A stretch of DNA of 34,845 bases from DASVCN01 sp040905665. Lineage in GTDB: Bacteria; Deinococcota; Deinococci; Deinococcales; Trueperaceae. Position numbers and translations under genes: made by a program. The stretch covers positions 1 through 34,845 of the forward strand of contig JBBDRD010000021.1 of the NCBI GenBank assembly GCA_040905665.1, written 5' to 3'. Shown in pieces: positions 8,861-16,969 of this stretch (the first letter of the stretch is position 1; each line of letters begins with the position of its first letter). The notes beneath the pieces are model-generated. The model worked only from the letters and a program-made list of their open reading frames with translations. It was not told the DNA's origin and ran no database searches.

Positions 8861-9811
8861 ATGGCGAAATTCCTGGTCACTCGAATCCTGTCAATGACCG
8901 TCACGGCGATCGCCGTTAGCGTCGTGGTCATGTTGCTCGTCCACGCGGTACCGGGCAATATCGTCCAGCAGATGCTCGGCCAGCTCGGTGCCGGCTCCCT
9001 GGAGGCGCGGGCCAGCCTCGAGAGCTACTTCGGCCTCAACCGCTCCCTCCCGGTACAGTACTGGGACTGGGTGAGCACGCTGCTGAGCGGTTCGCTGGGC
9101 ACCAGCTGGAACCGCGGAATCCCGGTAGAGCAGCTCGTCTTCACCGCGTTCCAGGTCACGCTGCAGCTGGGCCTGCTCTCCCTGGCCTTCGCCACCGTCG
9201 TCGGCGTCATCCTGGGAATCATCTCCTCGCTCACCAAGGGGCGTTGGCCAGATACGCTCATCCAGTCCTTCAACATCCTCGGGCTCTCGCTCCCCTCCTT
9301 CTGGGTGGGCGCGATGTTCCTGGTGATCGCCTCTCAATATTTTGACTGGGGACCACCGATTCGCTACCGCTCGTTCGCGCAGGACCCCACCGTGAACCTG
9401 CAGATCATGCTGCTGCCGGTCCTGAGCCTGGGGCTATTCAACGCCGCCGCCATAAGCCAGTTCCTGCGTGAGCTGATAATCGGCACCGAGCGGCAGGAGT
9501 ACGTTCGGACCGCCTACTCGAAGGGCCTCTCGGGCCCACATATCTACGTCAAGCACATATTTCGCAACGTGTTGATCCCGCTCGTTTCCTTCATCGGGGT
9601 GATCTCGATTGGAGTCCTGGGCGGGGTCGTCGCCATCGAGTCCGTCTTCAACCTGCCCGGTGTGGGGCGGCTCATCATCTCGGCCCTCCAGACCCGAGAC
9701 TATCCGCTGGTCCAGGGCGGAGTCCTGGTCCTGGCGGGCGTGACGATGCTCGTGAACCTGATCGTCGACGTCCTCTACGTGGTCATCGATCCCCGGATCA
9801 CCTACAGCTGA
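8861..9811 (+). CDS. ABC transporter permease, DppB/OppB type
   Basis: A 316-aa inner-membrane permease with six predicted helices, starting MAKFLVTRILSMTVTAIAVSVVVMLL-like and containing the N-terminal B-type signature (LNRSLPVQYWDWV and GDLG-like SGSLGTS). The cytoplasmic EAA loop that contacts the ATPase is visible in YVRTAYSKGLSGPHIYVKHIFRN. It ends with the usual VDVLYVVIDPRI. It pairs with the C-type permease 15 bp downstream. The ATG has no strong ribosome-binding site, because the hairpin at 8822-8849 occupies that region. No ATP-binding subunit gene follows, so the energising ATPases must be encoded elsewhere. Confidence 0.94.
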   Translation: MAKFLVTRILSMTVTAIAVSVVVMLLVHAVPGNIVQQMLGQLGAGSLEARASLESYFGLNRSLPVQYWDWVSTLLSGSLGTSWNRGIPVEQLVFTAFQVTLQLGLLSLAFATVVGVILGIISSLTKGRWPDTLIQSFNILGLSLPSFWVGAMFLVIASQYFDWGPPIRYRSFAQDPTVNLQIMLLPVLSLGLFNAAAISQFLRELIIGTERQEYVRTAYSKGLSGPHIYVKHIFRNVLIPLVSFIGVISIGVLGGVVAIESVFNLPGVGRLIISALQTRDYPLVQGGVLVLAGVTMLVNLIVDVLYVVIDPRITYS

Positions 9812-9825
9812 GGCGGAAGGAACCA

Positions 9826-10713
9826 ATGATCGACGCCGGCCTCGAAACCACCACCTATCGCCCGCTCACCGGAGCGCGGGCCGCGCTCCGGCGCTCGTGG
9901 CGCATCCTGTCCACAAGCCGCGATCTTGCGATAGGTCTCGTCCTTACCGCCCTGCTCGCGATGGTCCTGCTGTTCCCCGGGCTGCTCGCCGGCCATCCGC
10001 CCAACGACATCGATCCCTCGCGCGCGCTGCTGGCGCCTTCGGCTCAGCACTGGTTCGGGACCGATGAGATCGGCCGCGACGTCTTCTCGCGGGTGATCTG
10101 GGGAACCCGGGTGACGCTGGGGATGGTGAGCGTCGCGCTGGCCATTCCCGCCCTGATCGGCTTCGTCCTCGGTCTCGTCGCCGGCTTCGTGGGCGGTCCG
10201 ATCGACAACCTGGTGAGCCGCACGGTGGATCTCATCCTCAGCTTCCCCAGCATGATCACCGCGGTCATCATCACCGGGATACTGGGGCCGGGCCTGCGTA
10301 ACGGCGTGCTCGCCCTGTGCATCGTCTACATCCCGATGTTCTACCGGGTGGCCCGCAGCGCCACCATGACCGAAGCGAACCTGAGCTACGTCGAGGCGGC
10401 CCGCTCCCTGGGAGTGCGGGACGCCACCACGATGTTCAAGCACGTCTCGCGCAACATCGTCGGGCAGCTCGTCATCCAGTTCACGGTCCTCTTTCCCGCC
10501 GCCATCCAGATCGCCGCGGCCTTGGGCTACCTGGGCCTGGGCGTGCAGCCGCCGACCCCCGACTGGGGCGCCATCCTCAACCAGGGCAAGAACTACCTCT
10601 TCAACGCCCCCTGGATCTCGGTCTTCCCGGGGCTCTCCATCGTCGTCGCCGCCCTCGGCCTCACCCTGCTCGGCCGGGGCCTTCAGAATATCCTCGATCC
10701 CCGTGGGCGCTAG
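9826..10713 (+). CDS. ABC transporter permease, DppC/OppC type
   Basis: A 295-aa inner-membrane partner of the B-type permease. It has the N-terminal helix after RDLAIGLVLTALLAMVLLF, the C-type motif HWFGTDEIGRDVFSRVIWGTR, the EAA loop at YVEAARSLGVRDATTMFKHVSRN, and the conserved end GYLGLGVQPPTPDWGAIL followed by FPGLSIVVAALGLTLLGRGLQNILDPR. GGCGGAAGGA precedes the ATG. With the binding protein and the B permease it forms the membrane part of an importer whose likely cargo is the substrate of this cluster. The cognate DppD/DppF-type ATPases are missing from the window, and the next gene is a hydrolase. Confidence 0.94.
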   Translation: MIDAGLETTTYRPLTGARAALRRSWRILSTSRDLAIGLVLTALLAMVLLFPGLLAGHPPNDIDPSRALLAPSAQHWFGTDEIGRDVFSRVIWGTRVTLGMVSVALAIPALIGFVLGLVAGFVGGPIDNLVSRTVDLILSFPSMITAVIITGILGPGLRNGVLALCIVYIPMFYRVARSATMTEANLSYVEAARSLGVRDATTMFKHVSRNIVGQLVIQFTVLFPAAIQIAAALGYLGLGVQPPTPDWGAILNQGKNYLFNAPWISVFPGLSIVVAALGLTLLGRGLQNILDPRGR

Positions 10714-10783
10714 GCAGCCCGCTCGTCGTCCACCCAACACGTTGTCCCCTGACCACGTTGCCCTCTGACCACATGGAGAACAG

Positions 10784-11697
10784 ATGTCCAAAGCCTACGA
10801 GCTAGCCGCAATGACCTCCCCCGAATTCGCAGGGGCCCAAGACGAGATCCGGATAGCGCTGCAACCGATCGGCGCCACCGAGCAGCACGGGCCGAACCTC
10901 GCCATGGGAACCGACTTTCGCTCCGCAGAGGCGATCTCCCGCCGGCTTGCCGCCCGGCTCCACCCCAAGGCCGTCGTCCTGCCGGCGATCCCCTACGGCC
11001 TCTCGGGCCACCACATGGGCTTCCCGGGGACGATCTCCCTTTCGCCCGAGACCATGCTGGGACTGCTGAGGGACGTCGCCCGCTCGCTCAAGCAGCACGG
11101 CGTCGACGGCCTCATCCTGGTGAACGGCCACAACGGCAACACCGGGATCCTCAACGTCGCCGCGACNNNNNNNNNNNNNNNNNNNNNNNNNNNNNNNNNN
11201 NNNNNNNNNNNNNNNNNNNNNNNNNNNNNNNNNNNNNNNNNNNNNNNNNNNNNNNNNNNNNNNNNNTCATCCTGGTGAACGGCCACAACGGCAACACCGG
11301 GATCCTCAACGTCGCCGCGACTACGCTGCGCTACGAGTTCGATATCAGGACCGCCGTGATGTTCTACTTCCAGCAGGCCTCCGACGTGGTCAAGAAGCAC
11401 GCCAAGACTGAGCGCTACGGCCACGCCTGCGAGATCGAGACGAGCGTGATGCTCGAGCTTGCGCCCGACTGCGTGCGCCGGGAGGCGCTGGCCGTGGGCG
11501 AGGTGCTGCCATCGGACCGCCAGTTCGCCGACAACCGCTCGCCGTTCGCACTGCAGGTGCCCATTCCGTTCGCCGAACAGACGGGCAACGGCGCCTTCGG
11601 CGACGCGCGGCTCGCGAGCCAGGAGGTCGGGCGCGAGATCGTCGACGTGGCGCTCGACCGGGCGGTCGCGTTCGCGGAATCCTTCCTCCTCACGTGA
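10784..11697 (+). CDS. Creatininase-family amidohydrolase (split by a spurious assembly gap)
   Basis: Members hydrolyse cyclic amides such as creatinine or formamide-type substrates with a two-metal centre. The left part starts MSKAYELAAMTS. Expected metal ligands are E33, H35 and D44 (GATEQHGPNLAMGTD), then H116 in VNGHNGNTG; after the gap comes GHACEIETS (H162, E165, numbering as if continuous). The N run at 11167-11266 is flanked by an exact 55-bp duplication. Removing one copy plus the Ns restores a single in-frame protein of 252 aa, the normal family length. The gene is therefore almost certainly intact. It follows the importer and precedes an epimerase and an amidase, consistent with opening an amide or lactam bond of the imported compound. 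Confidence 0.88.
11112..11321. other. Assembly gap of 100 N flanked by an exact 55-bp repeat
   Basis: Positions 11112-11166 and 11267-11321 are identical over 55 bases and border the 100-base N run at 11167-11266. This is what a scaffolder leaves when two contigs overlap by one assembly k-mer but are joined with a fixed-size gap. No sequence need be missing. Confidence 0.93.
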
Positions 11698-11707
11698 TGG
11701 GGGCGTC

Positions 11708-12661
11708 GTGAGCGCCGGAGCTGCCGAAACCGTCCTCGTGACCGGCGCCGCCGGATTCCTGGGACGTGCCACCGTCGAGCTGCTGCGCCGGCAGGGCCGC
11801 CCGGTGGTCGCGGTCGACGTCGTGGCGCGCGGCGAGCTGCCCCGGCTCACCGCCTGCGACCTCACCGACTACGAAGCGGTCCATGGCCTCTTCGAACGCG
11901 AGCGGCCAAGCGCCGTCCTGCACTACGCCGCGTACGCCTTCGAGGACGCCGGCCTGCTCGCCAGCGCCGAGCGGAACGCCGCCAAGGCGGTGGACGTCAA
12001 CCTCAACGGGCTGCGCCACGTATTGCGCGCCTGCCAGGAGGCCGGCGTGAGGCGCCTCGCCTGGAGCAGCTCCACCACCGTCTACGGTCCTCCGCAACTG
12101 TACGGGGCACAAGAGCTTCTCGACGAAGACGCCTGCCTCGCGCCCTTCACCCTCTACGGCGCCACCAAGATGCTGGGCGAGCGGATCAGCCGGGACGCCT
12201 TTGAGGGTGGGCAGGTACGGGCGGTAGGGCTGAGGCTCCCGCTCATCTACGGCCCCGGCCGTTGGTATGGCGGCGCCCAGAAGGAGCTGATGGCGTTCAT
12301 CGGCGAGGTGCTGGCGGGGACCAGGGGGAGCTACTCGTTCAGCGACGCCCCCACCGATTGGATGTACGTCGACGACGCCGTCGAGGCGATGCTGGCGGTG
12401 GTCGATGCCGCCGAGGTTTCTCTGCCCATCTACAACATCGTGGGGCACGTCGACAGCCCCTACGCCATCGCCCGCGAGGTCGTGGATCAGGCCGGCGACT
12501 GCTGCACCGTCGAACGATCCCTCGCGGGCCCGCCCTCGATCCTGGTGGACGGACGGCGCTTCGCCGAGGAGTTCGGGATCAGGGCCAAGGTGGACAGGCG
12601 TGAGGGCATCCGCCGATATCTCGAGCGGCTTAGCGAGAGTAGGGAGTCCAGTCGTGAATGA
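11708..12661 (+). CDS. NAD-dependent epimerase/dehydratase family protein
   Basis: A 317-aa extended short-chain dehydrogenase. The Rossmann motif is G13-AA-G16-FL-G19 (VTGAAGFLGR), a central LHYAAYAF strand follows, and the catalytic pair is Y150-x3-K154 (LYGATK) with SSSTTVYG supplying the active Ser/Thr. The later segments RLPLIYGPGR and DWMYVDDAVEAML are typical of the sugar-nucleotide epimerase branch, but relatives in catabolic operons can be uronate or sugar-acid dehydrogenases. The frame is open further upstream over the creatininase gene; the GTG at 11708 is chosen because it lies just after that stop and GGGGG, and starts directly before the Rossmann strand. It overlaps the amidase start by eight bases. 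Confidence 0.9.
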   Translation: MSAGAAETVLVTGAAGFLGRATVELLRRQGRPVVAVDVVARGELPRLTACDLTDYEAVHGLFERERPSAVLHYAAYAFEDAGLLASAERNAAKAVDVNLNGLRHVLRACQEAGVRRLAWSSSTTVYGPPQLYGAQELLDEDACLAPFTLYGATKMLGERISRDAFEGGQVRAVGLRLPLIYGPGRWYGGAQKELMAFIGEVLAGTRGSYSFSDAPTDWMYVDDAVEAMLAVVDAAEVSLPIYNIVGHVDSPYAIAREVVDQAGDCCTVERSLAGPPSILVDGRRFAEEFGIRAKVDRREGIRRYLERLSESRESSRE

Positions 12662-14114
12662 ACTCTGCAAGCTTTCAGGAACCGAGCAGGCGCGCCTCGT
12701 TCTCGAACGGGAGGTGTCGCCGGTGGAGCTCACCGAGGCGGTCCTCGACCACATCGAAGGTCTCGACGCGAAGATCCAGGCGTTCTGCACCCTCGATAGG
12801 GAAGGCGCCTTGGAGCAGGCGCGCCGCGCCGAGGAGGCCGTGACGGCAGGTGAGGCCCTGGGCCCGCTGCACGGCGTGCCGGTCTCGGTGAAGGACCTGA
12901 TCTCCACGGCGGGCCTGCGCACCACCTACGGCTCTCGCGTCTACGCCGACCTGGTGCCCGAAGAGGACGACATCGTGGTGGAGCGGGTGCGGGATGCCGG
13001 TGGGGTGATCATCGGCAAGACCAACGCGCCGGAGTTCGGCTACCAGGCCGTTTGCAACAGCCCGCTATTCGGCGTCACCAACAACCCGTGGCGGCTCGAC
13101 ACCACCACCGGCGGAAGCAGCGGCGGCTCCGGGGCGGCCATTGCGACCGGCATGGGGGCGTTCACCCTGGGCAGCGACGGCGGCGGGTCGCTTCGCATCC
13201 CCTCCAGCCTCTGCGGGATCTACACGATAAAGGCGACGTTTGGGCGCGTCCCGGTCTACCCCTCGGCCCGAGACCCGGAGCTGCCGGGCGGCAGCAGCTG
13301 GGAGACGCTCGACCACGTCGGCCCGATGACCAGGACGGTCGCCGATTCCGCGACGCTGCTCTCGGTCATCGCCGGCTACGATCATCGCGACCGGCACGCA
13401 CTGCCAGGCGGGCCGTTCGATTACGCCGCCGGCCTCGACAGTGCCGGCCTCGACCGGGGGCTAACCGGGCGCCGAATCGCCTGGACCCCCGACTGGGGCT
13501 GGGCAAGCGTCGACCCGCGGGTGCGCGAGATAACCGAGAAGGCCGTGCGGGTCTTCGAGGAGGAGCTCGGTTGCGAGGTCGTGGAGGAGCACCCGGACTT
13601 CAAGTACACGCAGGACGACTTCTGGTCGCTCGTGGCCGGAGATGCCGACCTCGCGGGCCTGCGGGAGCTCGTCGCACAACGCGGGCACGAGATGAGTGAT
13701 AGCGTCGTGGAGCTCGCCAATACCCCGTGGACGGCCGAGGACCTCACCAACGCCGTCAAGGAGAGGCAGCGGGTCACGAACAAGCTGTGGCGCTTCTTCG
13801 AGCGCTACGACCTGTTCCTCACGCCGACCCTGGCCGTACCCGCCTTCGAGCACGGCATCCTGGGTCCGGCGGAGATCGACGGTAATCCGGTGAAGGCCAA
13901 TGCCTGGATCGCCTTCACCCACCCCTTCAACCTCACCGGCCAGCCGGCGGCGTCGGTTCCGGCGGGCTGGACCGCCGACGGACTCCCGGTCGGCCTCCAA
14001 ATCGTGGGAAGGCGTCTCGACGACGCCCTGGTCCTGCAGGCATCCGCCGCCTTCGAGCGGGCCCGTCCCTGGGCCCAGCGCTGGCCGGCAATCGTAGAGG
14101 AGGAACTGGTTTGA
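12654..14114 (+). CDS. Amidase-signature family hydrolase
   Basis: A 486-aa hydrolase of the amidase signature (GatA/FAAH) family, which cleaves carboxamides to acid plus ammonia or amine. The Ser-cisSer-Lys triad is visible as K80 (GVPVSVKDL), S155 (TTGGSSGGSGAA) and S179 (GSDGGGSLRIPSS); the 75- and 24-residue spacings match those in fatty acid amide hydrolase. The GTG start at 12654 is taken because it falls at the end of the epimerase gene and yields the normal N-terminus. A missing GatB/GatC partner and the catabolic context argue against the tRNA amidotransferase subunit. It overlaps the next gene by four bases. Substrate unknown; an amide of an organic or sugar acid would suit the cluster. 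Confidence 0.92.
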   Translation: MNELCKLSGTEQARLVLEREVSPVELTEAVLDHIEGLDAKIQAFCTLDREGALEQARRAEEAVTAGEALGPLHGVPVSVKDLISTAGLRTTYGSRVYADLVPEEDDIVVERVRDAGGVIIGKTNAPEFGYQAVCNSPLFGVTNNPWRLDTTTGGSSGGSGAAIATGMGAFTLGSDGGGSLRIPSSLCGIYTIKATFGRVPVYPSARDPELPGGSSWETLDHVGPMTRTVADSATLLSVIAGYDHRDRHALPGGPFDYAAGLDSAGLDRGLTGRRIAWTPDWGWASVDPRVREITEKAVRVFEEELGCEVVEEHPDFKYTQDDFWSLVAGDADLAGLRELVAQRGHEMSDSVVELANTPWTAEDLTNAVKERQRVTNKLWRFFERYDLFLTPTLAVPAFEHGILGPAEIDGNPVKANAWIAFTHPFNLTGQPAASVPAGWTADGLPVGLQIVGRRLDDALVLQASAAFERARPWAQRWPAIVEEELV

Positions 14115-15802
14115 GTACGAGCACGGAAAGAGAGTGGTTCGGGGGACAGCTCATCGGAATGCAGCGGTCCCGCGATGGACGAGAGGAGTACCCGGCCGTC
14201 GATTCGAAGACCGGCGACGCCTTGCCCGGGCGGTTCGTGGACGCCACGCCGGACGAGATCGACGCCGCCTGCACCGGCGCGGCCGGAGCCTTTGCTGCCT
14301 ACGCCGCCGTTGCGCCCCAACGCCGAGCGGCCTTCTTGCGGGCCATCTGCCGTGAGCTCGACGCGGTTGGGCCGCGGCTCACCTCCCGTGGCCAACTGGA
14401 GACCGGACTGCCGGCCGGCAGGCTCGAGGGGGAGCGGGCCCGCACTACCGGCCAGCTCAAGCTCTTCGCCACGCTGATCGAGGAGGGGTCGTGGGTGGAC
14501 GCGCGGATCGACCCGGCGCTCCCCGAGCGCGCCCCGCTACCCCGGCCCGACCTGCGGCGCATGCTCATACCGCTCGGCCCGGTCGCGGTGTTCGGGGCCA
14601 GCAACTTTCCACTCGCCTTTTCGGTGCCGGGCGGCGACACCGCCAGCGCGCTGGCGGCGGGCTGCCCCGTGGTGGTCAAGGCGCATCCGGCTCATCCGGG
14701 TGTCTCGGAGCTCGCGGCGCTGGCTATCCTGCGGGCCGCCAAGGAAACCGGCATGCCCGAGGGCGTGTTCAACCTGGTACACGGCCGCTCGAACGAGGTG
14801 GGGGGTGCGCTGGTGAGGCATCCGGACACCCAGGCGGTGGGGTTCACCGGTTCGCTGCGGGCCGGCCGGGCTCTTTTCGATCTGGCGGCGGCGCGTCCGC
14901 AGCCTATCCCCGTCTACGCCGAGATGGGCAGCGTCAACCCGGTGGTGCTCCTGCCCGGAGCTTTAGCTGAACGAGCAGCCGACGTCGCCAAATCGGCCGC
15001 AGCTGCGGTGACGCTTGGCGTAGGACAGTTCTGTACGAACCCGGGCCTGCTCATTGGGGTGAACGGAGCCGAGCTCGAGGAGTTCGCCGGTGAGGTGGCT
15101 GCTGCCCTGGCTTCCACTCCACCCGCCACTATGCTCTACGGCGGGATCTGCCAGGCCTTTCGTGGTGGAGTGGAGCGTCTGCGGGGGCACGAAGGTGTCG
15201 AGCTGCTCGAAAGCCCGGCCGCTAAGAGCTTGAGCGGGCCGATCGATACTCCCGCTGATTCCGGGCAGCGTGGGCCCAACGGCGCTCCCACCGCTACCGC
15301 GCCGAACGGACCAAACGACACTCCCGCCTACCTCTTCCGTGCCGATGGCGCGACTTTCCTCGCGAACCAGGAGCTGCAGGAGGAGCTATTCGGCCCGGCC
15401 ACCCTGCTCGTCGCCTGCCGTGACGAGGCCGAGCTGCGCGAGGTGGTGGGATCGCTCGCCGGAAGCCTTACCGCGACGCTGCAAACCGGCGATGGCGACC
15501 AGGAGTTGGTGAAGGGGCTACTGCCGCTGCTCGAGCGCCGGGCCGGCCGAGTGATCTTCAACGGCATGCCCACCGGCGTCGACGTGGGCCACGCGATGAA
15601 TCATGGCGGGCCGTACCCCGCCACCACCGACTCCCGCAGCACCTCGGTGGGGAGCGCCGCGATCCACCGCTTCGTGCGGCCGGTCTCCTACCAGGAAGCG
15701 CCGGCCGAGCACCTGCCGGAGGAGCTTCGCGACGAGAACCCACGGGGAGTGCTGCGGATGGTGGACGGGTGGTACACGCGGGAGGGGCTTCGCAGGAGGT
15801 GA
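14111..15802 (+). CDS. Alpha-ketoglutarate semialdehyde (2,5-dioxopentanoate) dehydrogenase
   Basis: Oxidises 2,5-dioxopentanoate to 2-oxoglutarate with NAD(P)+, the last step of non-phosphorylating aldarate, pentose and hydroxyproline routes. The 563-aa aldehyde dehydrogenase shows N165 (FGASNFPLAFS), general base E271 (YAEMGSVNPV) and nucleophile C308 in GQFCTNPGL; this Cys context and the NFPLAFSVPGGDTASALAAGCPV stretch are characteristic of the KGSADH subfamily. The TTG start at 14111 overlaps the amidase stop. An insert at about residues 373-409, rich in Pro, Asn, Gly and Thr, replaces a short loop and makes it about 35 aa longer than relatives. It is the last gene of cluster 1. Confidence 0.92.
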   Translation: MSTSTEREWFGGQLIGMQRSRDGREEYPAVDSKTGDALPGRFVDATPDEIDAACTGAAGAFAAYAAVAPQRRAAFLRAICRELDAVGPRLTSRGQLETGLPAGRLEGERARTTGQLKLFATLIEEGSWVDARIDPALPERAPLPRPDLRRMLIPLGPVAVFGASNFPLAFSVPGGDTASALAAGCPVVVKAHPAHPGVSELAALAILRAAKETGMPEGVFNLVHGRSNEVGGALVRHPDTQAVGFTGSLRAGRALFDLAAARPQPIPVYAEMGSVNPVVLLPGALAERAADVAKSAAAAVTLGVGQFCTNPGLLIGVNGAELEEFAGEVAAALASTPPATMLYGGICQAFRGGVERLRGHEGVELLESPAAKSLSGPIDTPADSGQRGPNGAPTATAPNGPNDTPAYLFRADGATFLANQELQEELFGPATLLVACRDEAELREVVGSLAGSLTATLQTGDGDQELVKGLLPLLERRAGRVIFNGMPTGVDVGHAMNHGGPYPATTDSRSTSVGSAAIHRFVRPVSYQEAPAEHLPEELRDENPRGVLRMVDGWYTREGLRRR

Positions 15803-15818
15803 GGCTTGTTTAGACATC

Positions 15819-15831
15819 CGCGATGATCGCG
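15819..15831. terminator. Small palindrome between convergent genes
   Basis: CGCGAT-G-ATCGCG forms a short, nearly loopless palindrome 17 bp after the dehydrogenase stop and just before the 3' end of the opposing HEPN gene. The position suits a bidirectional terminator, but no T-tract is seen, so the call is weak. Confidence 0.25.
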
Positions 15832-15839
15832 AAGTCGCA

Positions 15840-16325
15840 CTACTGCCGCTCTTCAAACTCCTCGAGTTGCGCCAGGAAGGCCTGCACCTGTTTGTGCATC
15901 AAGCTTGCAGAATGTCTGAACTTTGAAACTACGAGCCGCTCCCGGTCCCAATCCAGTTCGAAGGTGTAGGAGTGACGGAAGACGTGCCTAAAGCCTCGGA
16001 AGTCCTCCAACAGGAGATAGAGCTCGTCGTTTATTACAGCCGGGCGATACCCCGGTATCTCCAGTTTCATTCGCCGCAGAAGATCGGAGTGCCAGCTATC
16101 CGGTTCCAGTTCATTCTCGAAAAAAGAGGCAATTGATCGGAAAATGTTTTCGCAACCGTTGTAGAAGCTATGCATGTAGTAGCCGATTGCCGCACGGTCG
16201 TAAAAGCCGACCTCGTCCGCAGATCGGTTCATCAGTACTTCAGCCGCGACGAAATCCTTTTCGAGCCGTGCGATCTTCACGAGCTGGTCTCGTATATCGG
16301 CTTCGAGCAGCTCGATGTTAGGCAT
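15840..16325 (-). CDS. HEPN-domain toxin, HepT-like (HEPN/MNT toxin-antitoxin)
   Basis: A 161-aa helical protein. The HEPN ribonuclease signature R-x4-6-H-x-Y is present as R113 through H118-S-Y120 in FRGFRHVFRHSYTFELD. In HepT toxins this motif cleaves RNA, and the Tyr is the residue AMPylated by the partner nucleotidyltransferase. An earlier stretch, AAIGYYMHSFYNGCENIFRSIASFFE, matches the HEPN helix that packs the dimer. The gene lies downstream of, and overlaps by eight bases, the MNT gene, the standard order for a type VII pair. The pair sits at the edge of an accessory region and is transcribed against cluster 1. It could instead serve a defence-associated or nucleotide-binding role. 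Confidence 0.85.
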   Translation of the reverse strand: MPNIELLEADIRDQLVKIARLEKDFVAAEVLMNRSADEVGFYDRAAIGYYMHSFYNGCENIFRSIASFFENELEPDSWHSDLLRRMKLEIPGYRPAVINDELYLLLEDFRGFRHVFRHSYTFELDWDRERLVVSKFRHSASLMHKQVQAFLAQLEEFEERQ

Positions 16326-16677
16326 CGTAAACGACGTCCCCGCGCTCGACGATCTTGTTAACCAACAGGGGATCGTCCGCTTGCGTGTATAGGTCGAGCG
16401 GGTAACCTAACGCACTTTCGAGAGCATGCCGGAACTCCCAGTACCGTCTTTGTTCCAGGGGCATTACCAGGAGGTCGATATCGGAGCGCGAGTGGCTGGC
16501 ACCAATGGCGGTTGAACCGAAGATCACAGCCCTTCTTACGCCGAACCGCTCGAACACGGCCGGCCCTTTATCCTTTACCGCTAGCCGCCGCTGTTCCGCT
16601 TCGGCGGCGCGCATTGATCGCTCCCGCTCCCACTTTGCCCTGACCTTATCGAACTTCATTTGAAATGAGTCTAGCAT
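16318..16677 (-). CDS. Minimal nucleotidyltransferase antitoxin (MNT)
   Basis: The 119-aa protein has the exact nucleotidyltransferase-beta motif GSx10DxD: G54-S55, then D66-I-D68 in FGSTAIGASHSRSDIDLLV. A third acidic position lies in PLDLYTQ. In HEPN/MNT systems this enzyme transfers AMP to the toxin Tyr and so silences it. The first 30 residues form a charged helix (MKFDKVRAKWERERSMRAAEAE), longer than in many MNTs; the second Met at residue 7 is an alternative start. TATTCT lies nine bases upstream of the ATG on the minus strand (16692-16687), pointing to a near-leaderless transcript. It is the first gene of the two-gene operon. Confidence 0.88.
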   Translation of the reverse strand: MLDSFQMKFDKVRAKWERERSMRAAEAEQRRLAVKDKGPAVFERFGVRRAVIFGSTAIGASHSRSDIDLLVMPLEQRRYWEFRHALESALGYPLDLYTQADDPLLVNKIVERGDVVYDA

Positions 16678-16686
16678 CGGTCCCCG

Positions 16687-16692
16687 AGAATA
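16687..16692 (-). promoter_or_regulatory. -10 box of the HEPN/MNT operon
   Basis: TATTCT on the minus strand ends nine bases before the ATG at 16677. A TTGTCT 15 bp further upstream is a poor -35 candidate. The geometry equals that at fic and brnT, which supports a near-leaderless start. Confidence 0.4.
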
Positions 16693-16714
16693 GAAGCACT
16701 ACATTACAGACAAG

Positions 16715-16905
16715 TTGGCTATCGGGCAAGTGTTACTACCTCTCAAACCAATAGCATCCCACGTCCCGGGACGTGGGATGCTATTGCCGGACGGAACCTC
16801 GGTCCAAATCGGGGACGCCCCGCACCTACTAGCTAGCAAGCTCGAAGCATTCCGCGGGCGGCGAGGACGACTACCGCTTCAGTCGGGACATTATGGTTAT
16901 GGGTA
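16715..16905 (+). pseudogene. Frameshifted remnant of an AbiEii-like/nucleotidyltransferase-type gene
   Basis: Reading from 16715 gives GMLLPDGTSVQIGDAPHLLASKLEAFRG, which resembles the LPDGT...P.FLATKLEAFRGRG block of AbiEii-like nucleotidyltransferase proteins. At about 16855-16860 the expected continuation moves to another frame, where GGEDDYRFSRDI can be read; relatives have GxGDYxxSxDIED there. Homology stops soon after, so the fragment lost both ends and carries at least one frameshift. The open frame that continues to 16969 ends in a low-complexity GYGYGYG run and is unlikely to be functional. It may be debris from another nucleotidyltransferase-type toxin-antitoxin module. Family assignment is by eye only. 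Confidence 0.45.
16749..16786. repeat. Perfect 38-bp palindrome
   Basis: CAATAGCATCCCACGTCCC (16749-16767) is followed directly by its exact reverse complement (16768-16786), with no spacer. It lies about 70 bp upstream of the MNT start, inside the AbiEii-like remnant. It could be a dimeric operator, a cruciform-prone site, the scar of a mobile element, or an assembly artefact. Confidence 0.9.
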
Positions 16906-16969
16906 CGGCTATGGCGCCAAGGAGGAGCACGGGGTGGCGGAGAAGCCGACCGTCCCGGAAGTCGCCTAA

